This document shows positions 15,671 to 23,172 of a DNA stretch of 64,000 nucleotides, piece by piece. The notes beneath the pieces were generated by a model. The model was not told where the DNA came from. It saw only the letters and a program-made list of their open reading frames with translations, and did not search any database. A program made the translations under genes and the position numbers. This stretch comes from Modestobacter muralis (GTDB lineage: Bacteria; Actinomycetota; Actinomycetes; Mycobacteriales; Geodermatophilaceae): contig NZ_JAAGWH010000049.1 in assembly GCF_010682105.1 (NCBI RefSeq), forward strand, positions 186,001 through 250,000, read 5' to 3'. Numbering within the stretch: the stretch's first letter is position 1; each line of letters begins with the position of its first letter.

Positions 15671-16993
15671 GTGAGTGACACGGGGCGCGACATCCCACGG
15701 GGAGCGGTGTCCCGAACGGCCCGCCTGGCCGCACTGCCACTGGGGGCCGCCGGCCGGGCCACGCTGGGCATCGGCAAGCGCCTGTCCGGCCGGCCGGCCG
15801 ACGAGGTGAACGCCGAGCTGCAGGAGAAGGCCGCCGAGCAGCTGTTCGCCGTCCTCGGCCAGCTCAAGGGCGGGGCGATGAAGCTGGGCCAGCAGCTGTC
15901 GATCTTCGAGGCCGCGGTGCCCGAGGAGATGGCCGGGCCCTACCGCGAGGCGCTGGTCAAGCTGCAGGAGGCGGCGCCCCCGATGCCGGTGCGCACCGTC
16001 CACGCGGTGCTGGGCCAGCAACTCGGCGCCCGCTGGCGCGAGCGGTTCCGCGAATTCGACGACACCCCCGCGGCCGCGGCCAGCATCGGCCAGGTGCACA
16101 AGGCCACCTGGCGGGACGGCCGCGACGTCGCGGTGAAGATCCAGTACCCGGGCGCCGGCCCCGCGCTGATGGCCGACCTCAACCAGCTGGCCCGCTTCGC
16201 CCGCCTGTTCGCCGCGATGTTCCCCGGCATGGAGGTCAAGCCGCTCATCGCCGAGCTGAAGGCCCGCGCCGAGGAGGAGCTGGACTACGGCCTGGAGGCC
16301 GACGCGCAGCGCGCGTTCGCGGCCGCCTACGCCGACGACGAGCAGATCGTCGTCCCGCGGATCGTGGCCAGCGCCCCGAAGGTCATCGTCTCGGAGTGGC
16401 TCGAGGGCACGCCGCTGTCCCGGATCACCGCCGAGGGCACCCGCGAGCAGCGGGACCGGGCCGGCCTGCTGATGGCCGTGCTGCACTTCTCCGGCCCGCA
16501 GCGCGCCGGGCTGCTGCACGCCGACCCGCACCCGGGCAACTTCCGGCTGATGCCCGACGGCCGGCTCGGGGTCATCGACTTCGGCGCCACCGCCCGGCTG
16601 CCCGACGGGCTGCCCGAGCCCATCGGGCGCCTGGTGCAGTGGGCGCTGGCCGGCCGGGCCGAGGACGTGCTCACCGACCTGCGCGCGGAGGGCTTCGTCC
16701 GCCAGGACGTCGACGTCGACGCCCAGGCGGTGCTGGACTTCATCTTCCCGTTCCTCGCCCCGCTGTCCACGCCGTCGTTCCGGTTCACCCGCGCCTGGAT
16801 GCAGGAGCAGGCCACCCGCATCGGCGACCCGCGCAGCGACGCCAGCCGGCTGGGCCGGCAGCTGAACCTGCCGCCGGCGTACCTGCTCATCCACCGGGTG
16901 ACGATCGGGTCGATCGGCGTGCTGTGTCAGCTCGACGCCGAGGCTCCCTACCGCGGTGTCTGCGAGGAGTGGCTCCCCGGCTTCGCGCGGTGA
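15671..16993 (+). CDS. ABC1/UbiB-type atypical kinase (AarF family)
   Basis: A 440-aa protein of the ABC1/ADCK family. The family KxGQ motif is K71-L-G-Q74 (GAMKLGQQLS), the Ala-rich loop is AAAASIGQVHKA, the ATP-binding lysine is in VAVKIQYPG, the catalytic and metal motifs are LLHADPHPGNF and VIDFGA, and the C-terminus ends in YLLIHRVTIGSIGVLCQL. Family members bind or hydrolyse ATP and support lipid-quinone metabolism. In mycobacteria the equivalent gene beside whiB7 has been linked to macrolide resistance, as I recall. The start is GTG 15671, with GTG 15665 as the alternative. It converges on the small gene downstream of whiB7, with a 16-bp terminator stem between. Confidence 0.92.
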   Translation: MSDTGRDIPRGAVSRTARLAALPLGAAGRATLGIGKRLSGRPADEVNAELQEKAAEQLFAVLGQLKGGAMKLGQQLSIFEAAVPEEMAGPYREALVKLQEAAPPMPVRTVHAVLGQQLGARWRERFREFDDTPAAAASIGQVHKATWRDGRDVAVKIQYPGAGPALMADLNQLARFARLFAAMFPGMEVKPLIAELKARAEEELDYGLEADAQRAFAAAYADDEQIVVPRIVASAPKVIVSEWLEGTPLSRITAEGTREQRDRAGLLMAVLHFSGPQRAGLLHADPHPGNFRLMPDGRLGVIDFGATARLPDGLPEPIGRLVQWALAGRAEDVLTDLRAEGFVRQDVDVDAQAVLDFIFPFLAPLSTPSFRFTRAWMQEQATRIGDPRSDASRLGRQLNLPPAYLLIHRVTIGSIGVLCQLDAEAPYRGVCEEWLPGFAR

Positions 16994-17024
16994 CCTGTGC
17001 CGGGTCCACCCGGCTGCCTGAGTC

Positions 17025-17060
17025 GTCCCGGCCCGGAGACTGCGGTCTCCGGGCCGGGAC
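17025..17060. terminator. Bidirectional terminator
   Basis: A perfect 16-bp stem (17025-17040 and 17045-17060) with a TGCG loop, between the ABC1 kinase stop and the stop of the 54-aa gene on the other strand. Confidence 0.85.
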
Positions 17061-17077
17061 GGACACCGGCTCCCCCG

Positions 17078-17242
17078 TCACCAGACGGCGGAGCTGGCCC
17101 GTGCGGCGCGCTGGGACGCCTGCTCGGCGCGCCTGGCCCAGCGCCTCGCGCTGACCACACGGCGGGCACGGGAGGCCCGGTCGGCCTCGGCCATCCGCTC
17201 GGCCTGCTGACTGCGGATCAGGGACTGGTCGATCAGGTACAT
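17078..17242 (-). CDS. Small 54-aa Arg-rich protein downstream of whiB7
   Basis: A short protein beginning MYLIDQSLIRSQQAERM and rich in Arg, Ala and Gln, predicted to be mostly helical with no membrane segment or cysteine. The ATG at 17242 follows AGAGGA at suitable spacing, which is why I prefer it to the longer upstream frame that is antisense-like in composition. It lies 124 nt downstream of whiB7 on the same strand, with a short 11-bp hairpin between, so read-through or partial co-transcription is possible. I do not recognise a named family; similar small basic proteins occur in many actinobacteria. A role in the whiB7 response is only suggested by position. Confidence 0.6.
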   Translation of the reverse strand: MYLIDQSLIRSQQAERMAEADRASRARRVVSARRWARRAEQASQRAARASSAVW

Positions 17243-17307
17243 GTCGGTTCCTCTGGACGGGTCGCGCCGTCGTGCGGCGCGGAGACGGACTGGCAGCGGG
17301 TGACGGG

Positions 17308-17333
17308 CCGTCCGGCGCGCGGGCGCCGGACGG
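17308..17333. terminator. Hairpin after whiB7
   Basis: A perfect 11-bp GC stem (17308-17318 and 17323-17333) with a GCGG loop, between whiB7 and the 54-aa gene. It is a candidate terminator or processing site. Confidence 0.55.
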
Positions 17334-17366
17334 CGGGACGGCGGGGTGTCGCGAGCGGCTGCCGCC

Positions 17367-17702
17367 TCACGCGGCGGCCTCCACCCGGACCTTGCGGGGA
17401 CGGCCCCGGGGCCGCTTGCGGGCGATGACCACCCCGCGGTCGAAGATCTCGCCACCCCAGACGCCCCAGGGCTCGGCCCGGTCGAGGGCACCGGCGAGGC
17501 AGGCCGCCTGCACCGGGCACTCCACGCACAGGCGCTTGGCCTGCTCGAGCTGGTCGGGGCTCTCGGCGAACCACAGGTCGGGGTCCTGGACGCGGCAGGG
17601 CAGCGCCCGGCGGACGACCTGCGCCGGGCCCTGGGTGGACACGTGCGTGCGGTCGAGCCCGGGCCGCCGGTGGGACGTCGCGGGGTCGATCGTGGTCTGC
17701 AC
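17367..17702 (-). CDS. whiB7: WhiB7-type iron-sulfur transcriptional regulator
   Basis: A 111-aa Wbl protein. Four cysteines for a [4Fe-4S] cluster are C36, C59, C62 and C68 (LPCRVQDPDLWF and RLCVECPVQAAC). They are followed by EPWGVWGGE (77-85), the region that contacts the principal sigma factor, and a C-terminal AT-hook KRPRGRPRKV, the WhiB7 hallmark. WhiB7 binds AT-rich DNA just upstream of -35 boxes with SigA and activates intrinsic antibiotic resistance genes, including itself. GTG 17702 is preceded by AGGAGG. A 35-bp attenuator-like hairpin and a 110-aa upstream ORF lie in its long leader. Synteny with uvrD2 and the ABC1 kinase matches mycobacterial whiB7. Confidence 0.93.
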   Translation of the reverse strand: MQTTIDPATSHRRPGLDRTHVSTQGPAQVVRRALPCRVQDPDLWFAESPDQLEQAKRLCVECPVQAACLAGALDRAEPWGVWGGEIFDRGVVIARKRPRGRPRKVRVEAAA

Positions 17703-17788
17703 GGTCTTCCTCCTCTTCCTCGGTCTGTGCGTCCGGTGGCGGGGACCCGCCGACCGGTGTGGTCGGAGGAGCCGCGGACGAATGACGA

Positions 17789-17823
17789 AGGCCGCGGTTC
17801 CCGGTGTCCGGGATCCGCGGCCT
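17789..17823 (-). promoter_or_regulatory. Attenuator-like hairpin in the whiB7 leader
   Basis: Arms 17789-17804 and 17808-17823 pair over 16 positions with one mismatch and a 3-nt loop. On the minus strand it starts 23 nt after the stop codon of the upstream ORF and is followed by a T-containing stretch (CTTCGTCATTCG). It lies 86 nt before the whiB7 start. A smaller 7-bp hairpin, 17838-17854, spans the uORF stop codon. This fits translation-controlled attenuation as reported for whiB7. Confidence 0.65.
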
Positions 17824-17846
17824 CGAGGAGGTCCAGCTGAGCTGTG

Positions 17847-18179
17847 TCAGCTCAGGAGGACTCCGGGAGGCAGGTCACCCGGGGTGGTGCTGGTGCGCTC
17901 GGCGTAGCCGCCGTTGACGGCGGGCAGGCGCTGGGCGCCGATCTGGACGGCGGGCAGGGCATCGGCGCCGGTCGGCAGACCGGTGGTGCCGAATGCGCCC
18001 CAGCCGGTCTTCGAACCACGGAGCCGGACGGCCATGCCGACCGACGGCAGGGCAGGGGCGGTGGACGGGGCACCGGCGGTGACCATCGCCAGGACGGCGG
18101 GGAGCACGGGGGCAGCGCAGAGGTCGGCAGCCGGAGAGGTCACGGTGGTGCCGACGGTCGTCGTGTCGGTGCTGTTCAC
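17847..18179 (-). CDS. 110-aa upstream ORF in the whiB7 leader
   Basis: A Thr/Ala/Pro/Gly-rich protein beginning MNSTDTTTVGTTVTSPAADL, with no recognisable domain. Translation is well supported: AAGGAGG at 18186-18192 lies 6 nt before GTG 18179. It sits between the whiB7-type promoter (18286-18323) and the attenuator hairpin, which starts 23 nt after its stop. I infer that it is the regulatory uORF whose translation senses ribosome inhibition; an independent small protein cannot be excluded. At 110 codons it is long for a leader ORF. Its stop codon is inside a small hairpin (17838-17854). Confidence 0.6.
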   Translation of the reverse strand: MNSTDTTTVGTTVTSPAADLCAAPVLPAVLAMVTAGAPSTAPALPSVGMAVRLRGSKTGWGAFGTTGLPTGADALPAVQIGAQRLPAVNGGYAERTSTTPGDLPPGVLLS

Positions 18180-18285
18180 GGGGCCCCTCCTTCCGGGGAC
18201 GGGGTCCGGCCTCTCGGCCGGGCCCGGTGCTGGCTGGTGCGTCGTCGTGCGGTGCGTCCTGGCTCACGTCCAGGTGCTGCAGCGA

Positions 18286-18323
18286 AGGCTAGGGGACCCG
18301 CCGCAGACGGGTCAACCGATTAA
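18286..18323 (-). promoter_or_regulatory. whiB7: WhiB7-type autoregulatory promoter
   Basis: On the minus strand: TTAAT (18319-18323), then CGG, then a -35 TTGACC (18310-18315), an 18-bp spacer, and -10 TAGCCT (18286-18291). AT-rich DNA immediately upstream of -35 is the known WhiB7 target arrangement. Transcription should begin near 18279, giving a leader of roughly 577 nt before whiB7. Confidence 0.7.
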
Positions 18324-18367
18324 CGGCGGATTCCTCCGGACGCATGTTCCCGCTGGTCAGCGACCAG

Positions 18368-20392
18368 TCAGGCGTCGATGGCGGCCAGGACCCCAGCGCC
18401 GTAGAGGTCGAGCTTGCGCGACCCCACTCCGGGCAACCCGGACAGCTCGGCGAGCGTCCCCGGCCGGGCCTCGGCGATCGCCTGCAGCGTGGCGTCGGTG
18501 AAGACGACGTAGGCCGGCACCGAGGCCTCCTGGGCGGCGGCGCTGCGCCAGCTCCGCAGCCGCTCGAACAGCTCCCCCGCCTCGCCGTCCAGCACCACCG
18601 CGGCCCGCTTCACCGGGCGCCGGACCGCGGCGGCGGCGTCCGGGGCGAGACCGTCGAGGAAGCGGCTGCGGGGGCGCGAGCGCCGTCCGCCGGGGTTGCG
18701 GGCCAGCGACCAGGACAGCGTCAGCTGCTCCCGGGCGCGGGTGACCGCGACGTACAGCAGCCGCCGCTCCTCCTCCACCGCCTCCGGCCGGGACTGCGAC
18801 TGGGCGATCGGGAGGACCCCGTCGACCAGGCCGACGACGAAGACGGCGTCCCACTCCAGGCCCTTCGCGGCGTGCATCGAGGCCAGGGTGACCCCCTGCA
18901 CGGTGGGGGCGTGCTGGGCGTTGGCGCGCTCGGCCAGGTGGGCGACGAACCCGGCGAGGTCGAGGGTGGGCTGCTCGGCGACGAGGTCGACGGCCAGGTC
19001 GACGAGGGCGGCCAGCGACTGCCAGCGGTCGCGGGCGGCGCCACCGGGCGGCGGCCGGTGCTCGGCCCAGCCGACCGAGGCCAGCACGTCGCGGACGGCG
19101 GGCACCAGGGCGCCGGGCTCGTTGCCACCGGCGGCGGCGCCGCGCAGCAGCACCACCGCCTCGCGCACCTCGGGGCGCTCGAAGAACCGCTCGCCGCCCT
19201 TGAGGACGTAGGGCACGCCCAGGTCCGCCAGCGCCGACTCGTACACCTGGGACTGGGCGTTGATCCGGAACAGGACGGCGATCTCACTGGCCGGCAGCCC
19301 GCTGTCGACCAGCTCGCGGCAGGCCCGGGCCACCGCGGCGGCCTCGGTCGGCTCGTCGTCGTGCTCGACGAACCGGGGCGCGGGGCCCTCGGCCCGCTGG
19401 CCCAGCAGCCGCAGCCCGGGCAGGCCCTTGCGGGGCGGGGCCTGGCCGATGAGCTTGTTGGCCAGGCCGACCACCTGGGGCGTGGACCGGTAGTCGCGCT
19501 CGAGCTTGACCACCTCGGCGTCGCCGTAGCGGTCCGCGAAGCCCAGCAGGTACTCCGGGTCGGCCCCGGTGAAGGAGTAGATCGTCTGGTTCGGGTCGCC
19601 GACCACGCAGACCTCGGCGCGGCCACCGAGCCAGGCGTCGAGCAGCCGCTGCTGCAGCGGGTTGACGTCCTGGTACTCGTCGACGACGAAGTGCCGGTAC
19701 TGGGCGCGCACCTCGCGGGCGACGTCCCGGTGCTCCTCGATCGCGTAGGCGGTGACCAGCAGCAGGTCCTCGAAGTCCAGGGCCCCGTCGCGGGACTTGG
19801 CCTCCTCGTAGCTCTGGTAGACCGCGGCGACGGCGGCGGCGTCGAAGGGCAGGTCCCGGCCGGCCGCGGCCGCGCGGGCCGGGTAGTCCTCCGGGGTGGC
19901 CAGGGTCGTCTTGGCCCACTCGATCTCGCTGGCCAGGTCGCGCAGACTGCTGCGGTCGGTGGTGAGCCGGTTGCGGGTGGCCGCGCCGGCGACGACCCGC
20001 AGCTTGTTCTCGATGAGCTCGGGCATCGGACCGCCGAGGACCCGGGGCGCGAAGTAGCGCAGCTGGCGCATCGCCGCGGCGTGGAAGGTGCGGGCCTGGA
20101 CCCCGCCGACGCCGAGCGCCGACAGCCGACCCCGCAGCTCCCCCGCGGCGCGCGCGGTGAAGGTCACCGCGAGCACCTGCTCGGGCACGTACTCCCCCAG
20201 GTGGACGCCGTAGGCGATCCGGTGGGTGATGGTGCGGGTCTTGCCCGTCCCGGCGCCGGCGAGGATGCACACCGGCCCCCGCACGGCCTCCGCGGCGGCC
20301 CGCTGCTGTTCGTCCAGCCCGGCCAGGACGGCGTCCGCTCCCGCCGCTCCCCCGGTGCCCGTCCGCGCGCCTGCCACCTCAGTCGTCCCCAC
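18368..20392 (-). CDS. uvrD2: UvrD/PcrA-like superfamily 1 helicase with HRDC domain
   Basis: A 674-aa SF1A ATP-dependent 3'-5' DNA helicase. Walker A AGAGTGKT is at residues 45-52, the DEYQDVNP motif II and QTIYSFTGADP motif are present, and motif VI appears as LLYVAVTRAREQL. The last 70 residues (VFTDATLQAIAEARPGTLAEL) form an HRDC-like domain, matching UvrD2 of mycobacteria; I do not see that protein's extra C-terminal cysteine module. The frame is open to 20572, but GTG 20392 follows GGGAGG at proper spacing. It is divergent from mycoredoxin. It likely works in DNA repair or replication restart. The whiB7 promoter lies just beyond its stop. Confidence 0.9.
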   Translation of the reverse strand: MGTTEVAGARTGTGGAAGADAVLAGLDEQQRAAAEAVRGPVCILAGAGTGKTRTITHRIAYGVHLGEYVPEQVLAVTFTARAAGELRGRLSALGVGGVQARTFHAAAMRQLRYFAPRVLGGPMPELIENKLRVVAGAATRNRLTTDRSSLRDLASEIEWAKTTLATPEDYPARAAAAGRDLPFDAAAVAAVYQSYEEAKSRDGALDFEDLLLVTAYAIEEHRDVAREVRAQYRHFVVDEYQDVNPLQQRLLDAWLGGRAEVCVVGDPNQTIYSFTGADPEYLLGFADRYGDAEVVKLERDYRSTPQVVGLANKLIGQAPPRKGLPGLRLLGQRAEGPAPRFVEHDDEPTEAAAVARACRELVDSGLPASEIAVLFRINAQSQVYESALADLGVPYVLKGGERFFERPEVREAVVLLRGAAAGGNEPGALVPAVRDVLASVGWAEHRPPPGGAARDRWQSLAALVDLAVDLVAEQPTLDLAGFVAHLAERANAQHAPTVQGVTLASMHAAKGLEWDAVFVVGLVDGVLPIAQSQSRPEAVEEERRLLYVAVTRAREQLTLSWSLARNPGGRRSRPRSRFLDGLAPDAAAAVRRPVKRAAVVLDGEAGELFERLRSWRSAAAQEASVPAYVVFTDATLQAIAEARPGTLAELSGLPGVGSRKLDLYGAGVLAAIDA

Positions 20393-20531
20393 GGGACGAT
20401 CCTCCCAGCCGGACGGGCCGGCGCGGGGAAGCATCCCCAGGACGGCGACGTTGCGCGTGCGGCACACCCCGACGCCGGCACACCCCCACCCGGGTGTCCC
20501 GCCCGGGGAACGACGAGGGAGGATCGACCAG

Positions 20532-20795
20532 ATGAGCGCTCCGGCAGCCGCGGTGACGATGTACACGACCAACTGGTGCGGCTACTGCATGCGGTTGAAG
20601 AAGATGATGCAGCGCGAGGGCATCGAGTTCGCCGAGGTGAACATCGAGGAGGTCGACGGCGCCGCCGACGTCGTGATGGCCGCCAACGGGGGCAACCAGA
20701 CGGTGCCCACGCTGGTGTTCACCGACGGCACCGCGCTCACCAACCCGAGCATCGACCAGGTCAAGGCCCAGCTCGCGGCGTCAGCCCGCGCGTGA
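20532..20795 (+). CDS. mrx1: Mycoredoxin-1-type glutaredoxin-like protein
   Basis: An 87-aa thioredoxin-fold oxidoreductase with the C16-G-Y-C19 active site (MYTTNWCGYCMRLK) and the TVPTLVF cis-Pro motif. In mycothiol-producing actinobacteria this family reduces protein-mycothiol mixed disulfides. The ATG is preceded by GGGAGG. It is divergent from uvrD2, the same arrangement as Rv3198c/Rv3198A. The stop codon is near the start of an ANTAR-domain gene, making a short operon likely. Confidence 0.93.
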   Translation: MSAPAAAVTMYTTNWCGYCMRLKKMMQREGIEFAEVNIEEVDGAADVVMAANGGNQTVPTLVFTDGTALTNPSIDQVKAQLAASARA

Positions 20796-20875
20796 TCCCG
20801 GGACCGCGGCCCTCGGGGGGCGACGACCGCCCTCCGGGTGGCTGCGGTGACGCACCGTCCGGCGAGGAGCCGACG

Positions 20876-21484
20876 GTGCGCCGGCCGGTCCCGGTCGCCT
20901 TCCCGCCCGGGGTGCTGCACGGCCCCTCCGGTGGGCCGGCCGCGGTCGTCGTCCGCACGACCCGGGGCTGGGCGGTGCTCAGCGGCGACCGGCACGCCAC
21001 CCCCGAGCCCGCACCGGCCGACGTCGTCCGTGACGAGCTGACCCTCGTGGAGGCCATGACCCTGGCCGACCTGCTGGCCAGCGAGCTCGGGACCGGGCAG
21101 GAGCCGGACCGGGCCAGCCGACGGGCGGCCCGGGCCACCGCCGGCGGTGCCACCCCGGACGTCGTGGACGCCCCCGATCCGCGCGACGCCGAGCTCGTGG
21201 CCCTGCGTCGCACCGTGGGCCAGCTCGAGCACGCCCTCGCCGCCCGCGTGTCCATCGAGCGCGCCATCGGCGTGCTGGCCGAGCGGCACCGCACCACCCC
21301 GCGCGCGGCGTTCGAGGACCTGCGCGGGCGGGCCCGTTCGCAGGGCCGGCCGGCCACCGAACTGGCCGCCGAGGTGCTGGACGGTCTGCCGCTGGGCGCG
21401 TCCCTCCCGGAGCAGGTCCGCCGGGACCCGACCGGTCCGGAGCGCCCCACCGACGGCGGCGCCGTGCCCGGGGCACTGAGCTGA
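20876..21484 (+). CDS. ANTAR-domain protein, putative RNA-binding antiterminator
   Basis: About 202 aa. The C-terminal half carries an ANTAR helix bundle: LEHALAARVSIERAIGVLAE, then TTPRAAFEDLRGRAR and TELAAEVLDGL. ANTAR proteins bind dual hexaloop hairpins in mRNA leaders to prevent termination. The N-terminal region (VAFPPGVLHGPSGG) is not a recognisable GAF or receiver domain, so the input signal is unclear. GTG 20876 is preferred because AGGAG lies 7 nt before it; GTG 20792, overlapping the mycoredoxin stop, is the alternative and would add 28 residues. A 35-residue variable tail follows the domain. Confidence 0.72.
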   Translation: MRRPVPVAFPPGVLHGPSGGPAAVVVRTTRGWAVLSGDRHATPEPAPADVVRDELTLVEAMTLADLLASELGTGQEPDRASRRAARATAGGATPDVVDAPDPRDAELVALRRTVGQLEHALAARVSIERAIGVLAERHRTTPRAAFEDLRGRARSQGRPATELAAEVLDGLPLGASLPEQVRRDPTGPERPTDGGAVPGALS

Positions 21485-21546
21485 CCTCCCCGCTCCCGCT
21501 CTCGCCGGACGCGCTCGCCGACCGGCTGGCCGACCTGCTCGCCACC

Positions 21547-22149
21547 GTGCCGCCCGAGCCCGGTGCGGCCGCGCTCCGGGTCGCCGTCGACGGCCCCGAC
21601 CTGCCGGGCAACGCCGGGGTGACCGGGCCCCTGGTGCTGGCGGCTGCCCTCGCCGAGCGGCTGCCGAGCCTCAGCCGGCCGTCGGTCGTCGTCCCGGCCG
21701 AGGGGTTCTACCGGCCCGCGTCGCTGCGGCTGGAGCACGGGCGCACCGACCCCGACGCCCGCTACTCCGACTGGCTGGACGCCGGCGCGCTGGCCCGCGA
21801 GGTGCTGGACCGGTGCGGGCCGCGCGGGTCCGGCGAGTACCTGCCGGCGCTGTGGGACCTGGCCCGGGACCGTGCCGCCCGGCTGCCGCACCGCCCGGCG
21901 CCCGACGGCGGGGTGCTGCTGGTGCCCGGGTCCCTGCTGCAGGGGCTCGGGCTTGCCTTCGACGTCGTCGTGCACCTGCGCGTCTCCCCCGCGGCCCGCC
22001 GGCGGCGGGTGCCGGCCGACCGCGCGTGGGAGCTGCCGGCCTTCGACCGCTACGACGACGAGGTCGACCCGGTGTCGCTGGCCGACGCGGTGGTGCTGGC
22101 CGACCACGCCGACCGCCCGGCCCTCGTCCTGGCCGGCCGCTGGTCCTGA
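21547..22149 (+). CDS. Uridine kinase-like protein with degenerate P-loop
   Basis: At least 200 aa. Overall layout matches actinobacterial nucleoside/nucleotide kinases of the uridine kinase family: VAVDGPDLPG, RPSVVVPAEGFYRPASLRL, RYSDWLDAGALAREVL, GVLLVPGSLLQGLGL and FDVVVHLRVSPAARRRR. However, the Walker A position reads DGPDLPGNAGVTGP with no GK(S/T), so normal ATP binding is doubtful. The sequence before GTG 21547 stays open back to a CTG at 21481 that overlaps the ANTAR stop, and reads like a normal amphipathic N-terminus (PDALADRLADLLATV), so the true start may be upstream. Probably co-transcribed with mycoredoxin and ANTAR. Confidence 0.6.
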   Translation: MPPEPGAAALRVAVDGPDLPGNAGVTGPLVLAAALAERLPSLSRPSVVVPAEGFYRPASLRLEHGRTDPDARYSDWLDAGALAREVLDRCGPRGSGEYLPALWDLARDRAARLPHRPAPDGGVLLVPGSLLQGLGLAFDVVVHLRVSPAARRRRVPADRAWELPAFDRYDDEVDPVSLADAVVLADHADRPALVLAGRWS

Positions 22150-22152
22150 CCG

Positions 22153-22202
22153 CCTCGCTGCTGGGCCCCGCCGCGAGCGTGCGAGGGGTGGGGGCAGCGA
22201 GG
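22153..22202. terminator. Inverted repeat between convergent genes (GGACC family)
   Basis: Arms 22153-22161 and 22194-22202 pair over 9 bp. The nudC stop codon is followed immediately by GGAAGGACC on the minus strand, and the loop has CCGCCGCGAGCGTGCGAGG, like the other family members. Confidence 0.5.
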
Positions 22203-22209
22203 TCCTTCC

Positions 22210-23172
22210 TCAGGAGAACTCGCCGGCCACCCAGCGGTCGATGATGTGCCGGGCGATCGAGACGTTCGGCGGGAGGGCCTGCGGGCCGGTGCCCGAGCGC
22301 AGCTCGTCCCGGCTGAACCAGCGCGCCTCCTCGATCTCGTCGTCGTCGATCTGCAGGTCGAGGTCGGTGGCCCGGGCGACGTAGCCGAGCATCAGCGACT
22401 GCGGGAACGGCCACGGCTGGCTGGAGACGTAGCGGATGTCGGTGACGCCGATGCCGACCTCCTCGGCGACCTCGCGGGCGACCGCGGCCTCGGCGGACTC
22501 CCCCGGCTCGACGAACCCGGCCAGGATCGAGAACCGGCCCGCGGGCCACGCGGCCTGCCGGCCGAGCACGCACCGGTCGCCGCCGTCGTGGACCAGCATG
22601 ATCACCGCCGGGTCGGTGCGCGGGAAGACCTCGCGCCCGCTCTCGGGGTCGCGCTGGGCCCAGCCGGCCCGCTCGACGGTCGTCGGGGCACCGGTGATCG
22701 GGGAGAACCGGTTGCGCTCGTGCCACTCGATGATGCCGATCGCCTGGGACAGCAGTCCGGCGTCGAGGTCGTCGAGCTGGGCACCCACCTGGCGTAGCCC
22801 GGTCCAGCTGCTGACCGGCTGCCCGCCGACGGTGTCCGGGCGCGGGGCGCGCAGCGCCGCGTACGGGACGCCGTCGGCCTCACCGAGGTAGACGGCGCCC
22901 TCGGGGTAGGTCGCGCGCTCGTCGTAGACCAGCGCGGGACCGTGCGGCCCCTCGTGCACCGGGACGTTGCGCTGGTCGTCGACCAGCAGGACCCGCACCG
23001 GCCGGCCGCGCGCCGGGTCGGGCAGCAGTCGCTCGAGGTGACCGCGGTCGTGTGCGGTGCGCGACAGCAGCGGGACGTCGGTGACCGCGCCGGCCCGGCT
23101 GTCGTCGGGCCACTCGCCGCGGGTGGGCGGCGGGTTGTCGGCCGTGGTGCTGCCGCCGTCGGGGACGGTCAC
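22210..23172 (-). CDS. nudC: NAD(H) pyrophosphatase / RNA deNADding enzyme NudC-like, without zinc-ribbon cysteines
   Basis: A 320-aa Nudix hydrolase. The Nudix box spans about 219-241 (GFVEPGESAEAA, REVAEEVGI) and the NudC-specific SQPWPFPQS motif is at 251-259, which together identify NAD(H)-cleaving NudC. The N-terminal domain is typical. The zinc-ribbon region (156-185, FSPITGAPTTVERAGW through REVFPRTDPA) keeps its spacing but has lost all four cysteines. The GTG start overlaps the stop of the upstream M16 gene by 4 nt (GTGA), so translation is coupled. Same order as Rv3199c in M. tuberculosis. Confidence 0.9.
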   Translation of the reverse strand: MTVPDGGSTTADNPPPTRGEWPDDSRAGAVTDVPLLSRTAHDRGHLERLLPDPARGRPVRVLLVDDQRNVPVHEGPHGPALVYDERATYPEGAVYLGEADGVPYAALRAPRPDTVGGQPVSSWTGLRQVGAQLDDLDAGLLSQAIGIIEWHERNRFSPITGAPTTVERAGWAQRDPESGREVFPRTDPAVIMLVHDGGDRCVLGRQAAWPAGRFSILAGFVEPGESAEAAVAREVAEEVGIGVTDIRYVSSQPWPFPQSLMLGYVARATDLDLQIDDDEIEEARWFSRDELRSGTGPQALPPNVSIARHIIDRWVAGEFS

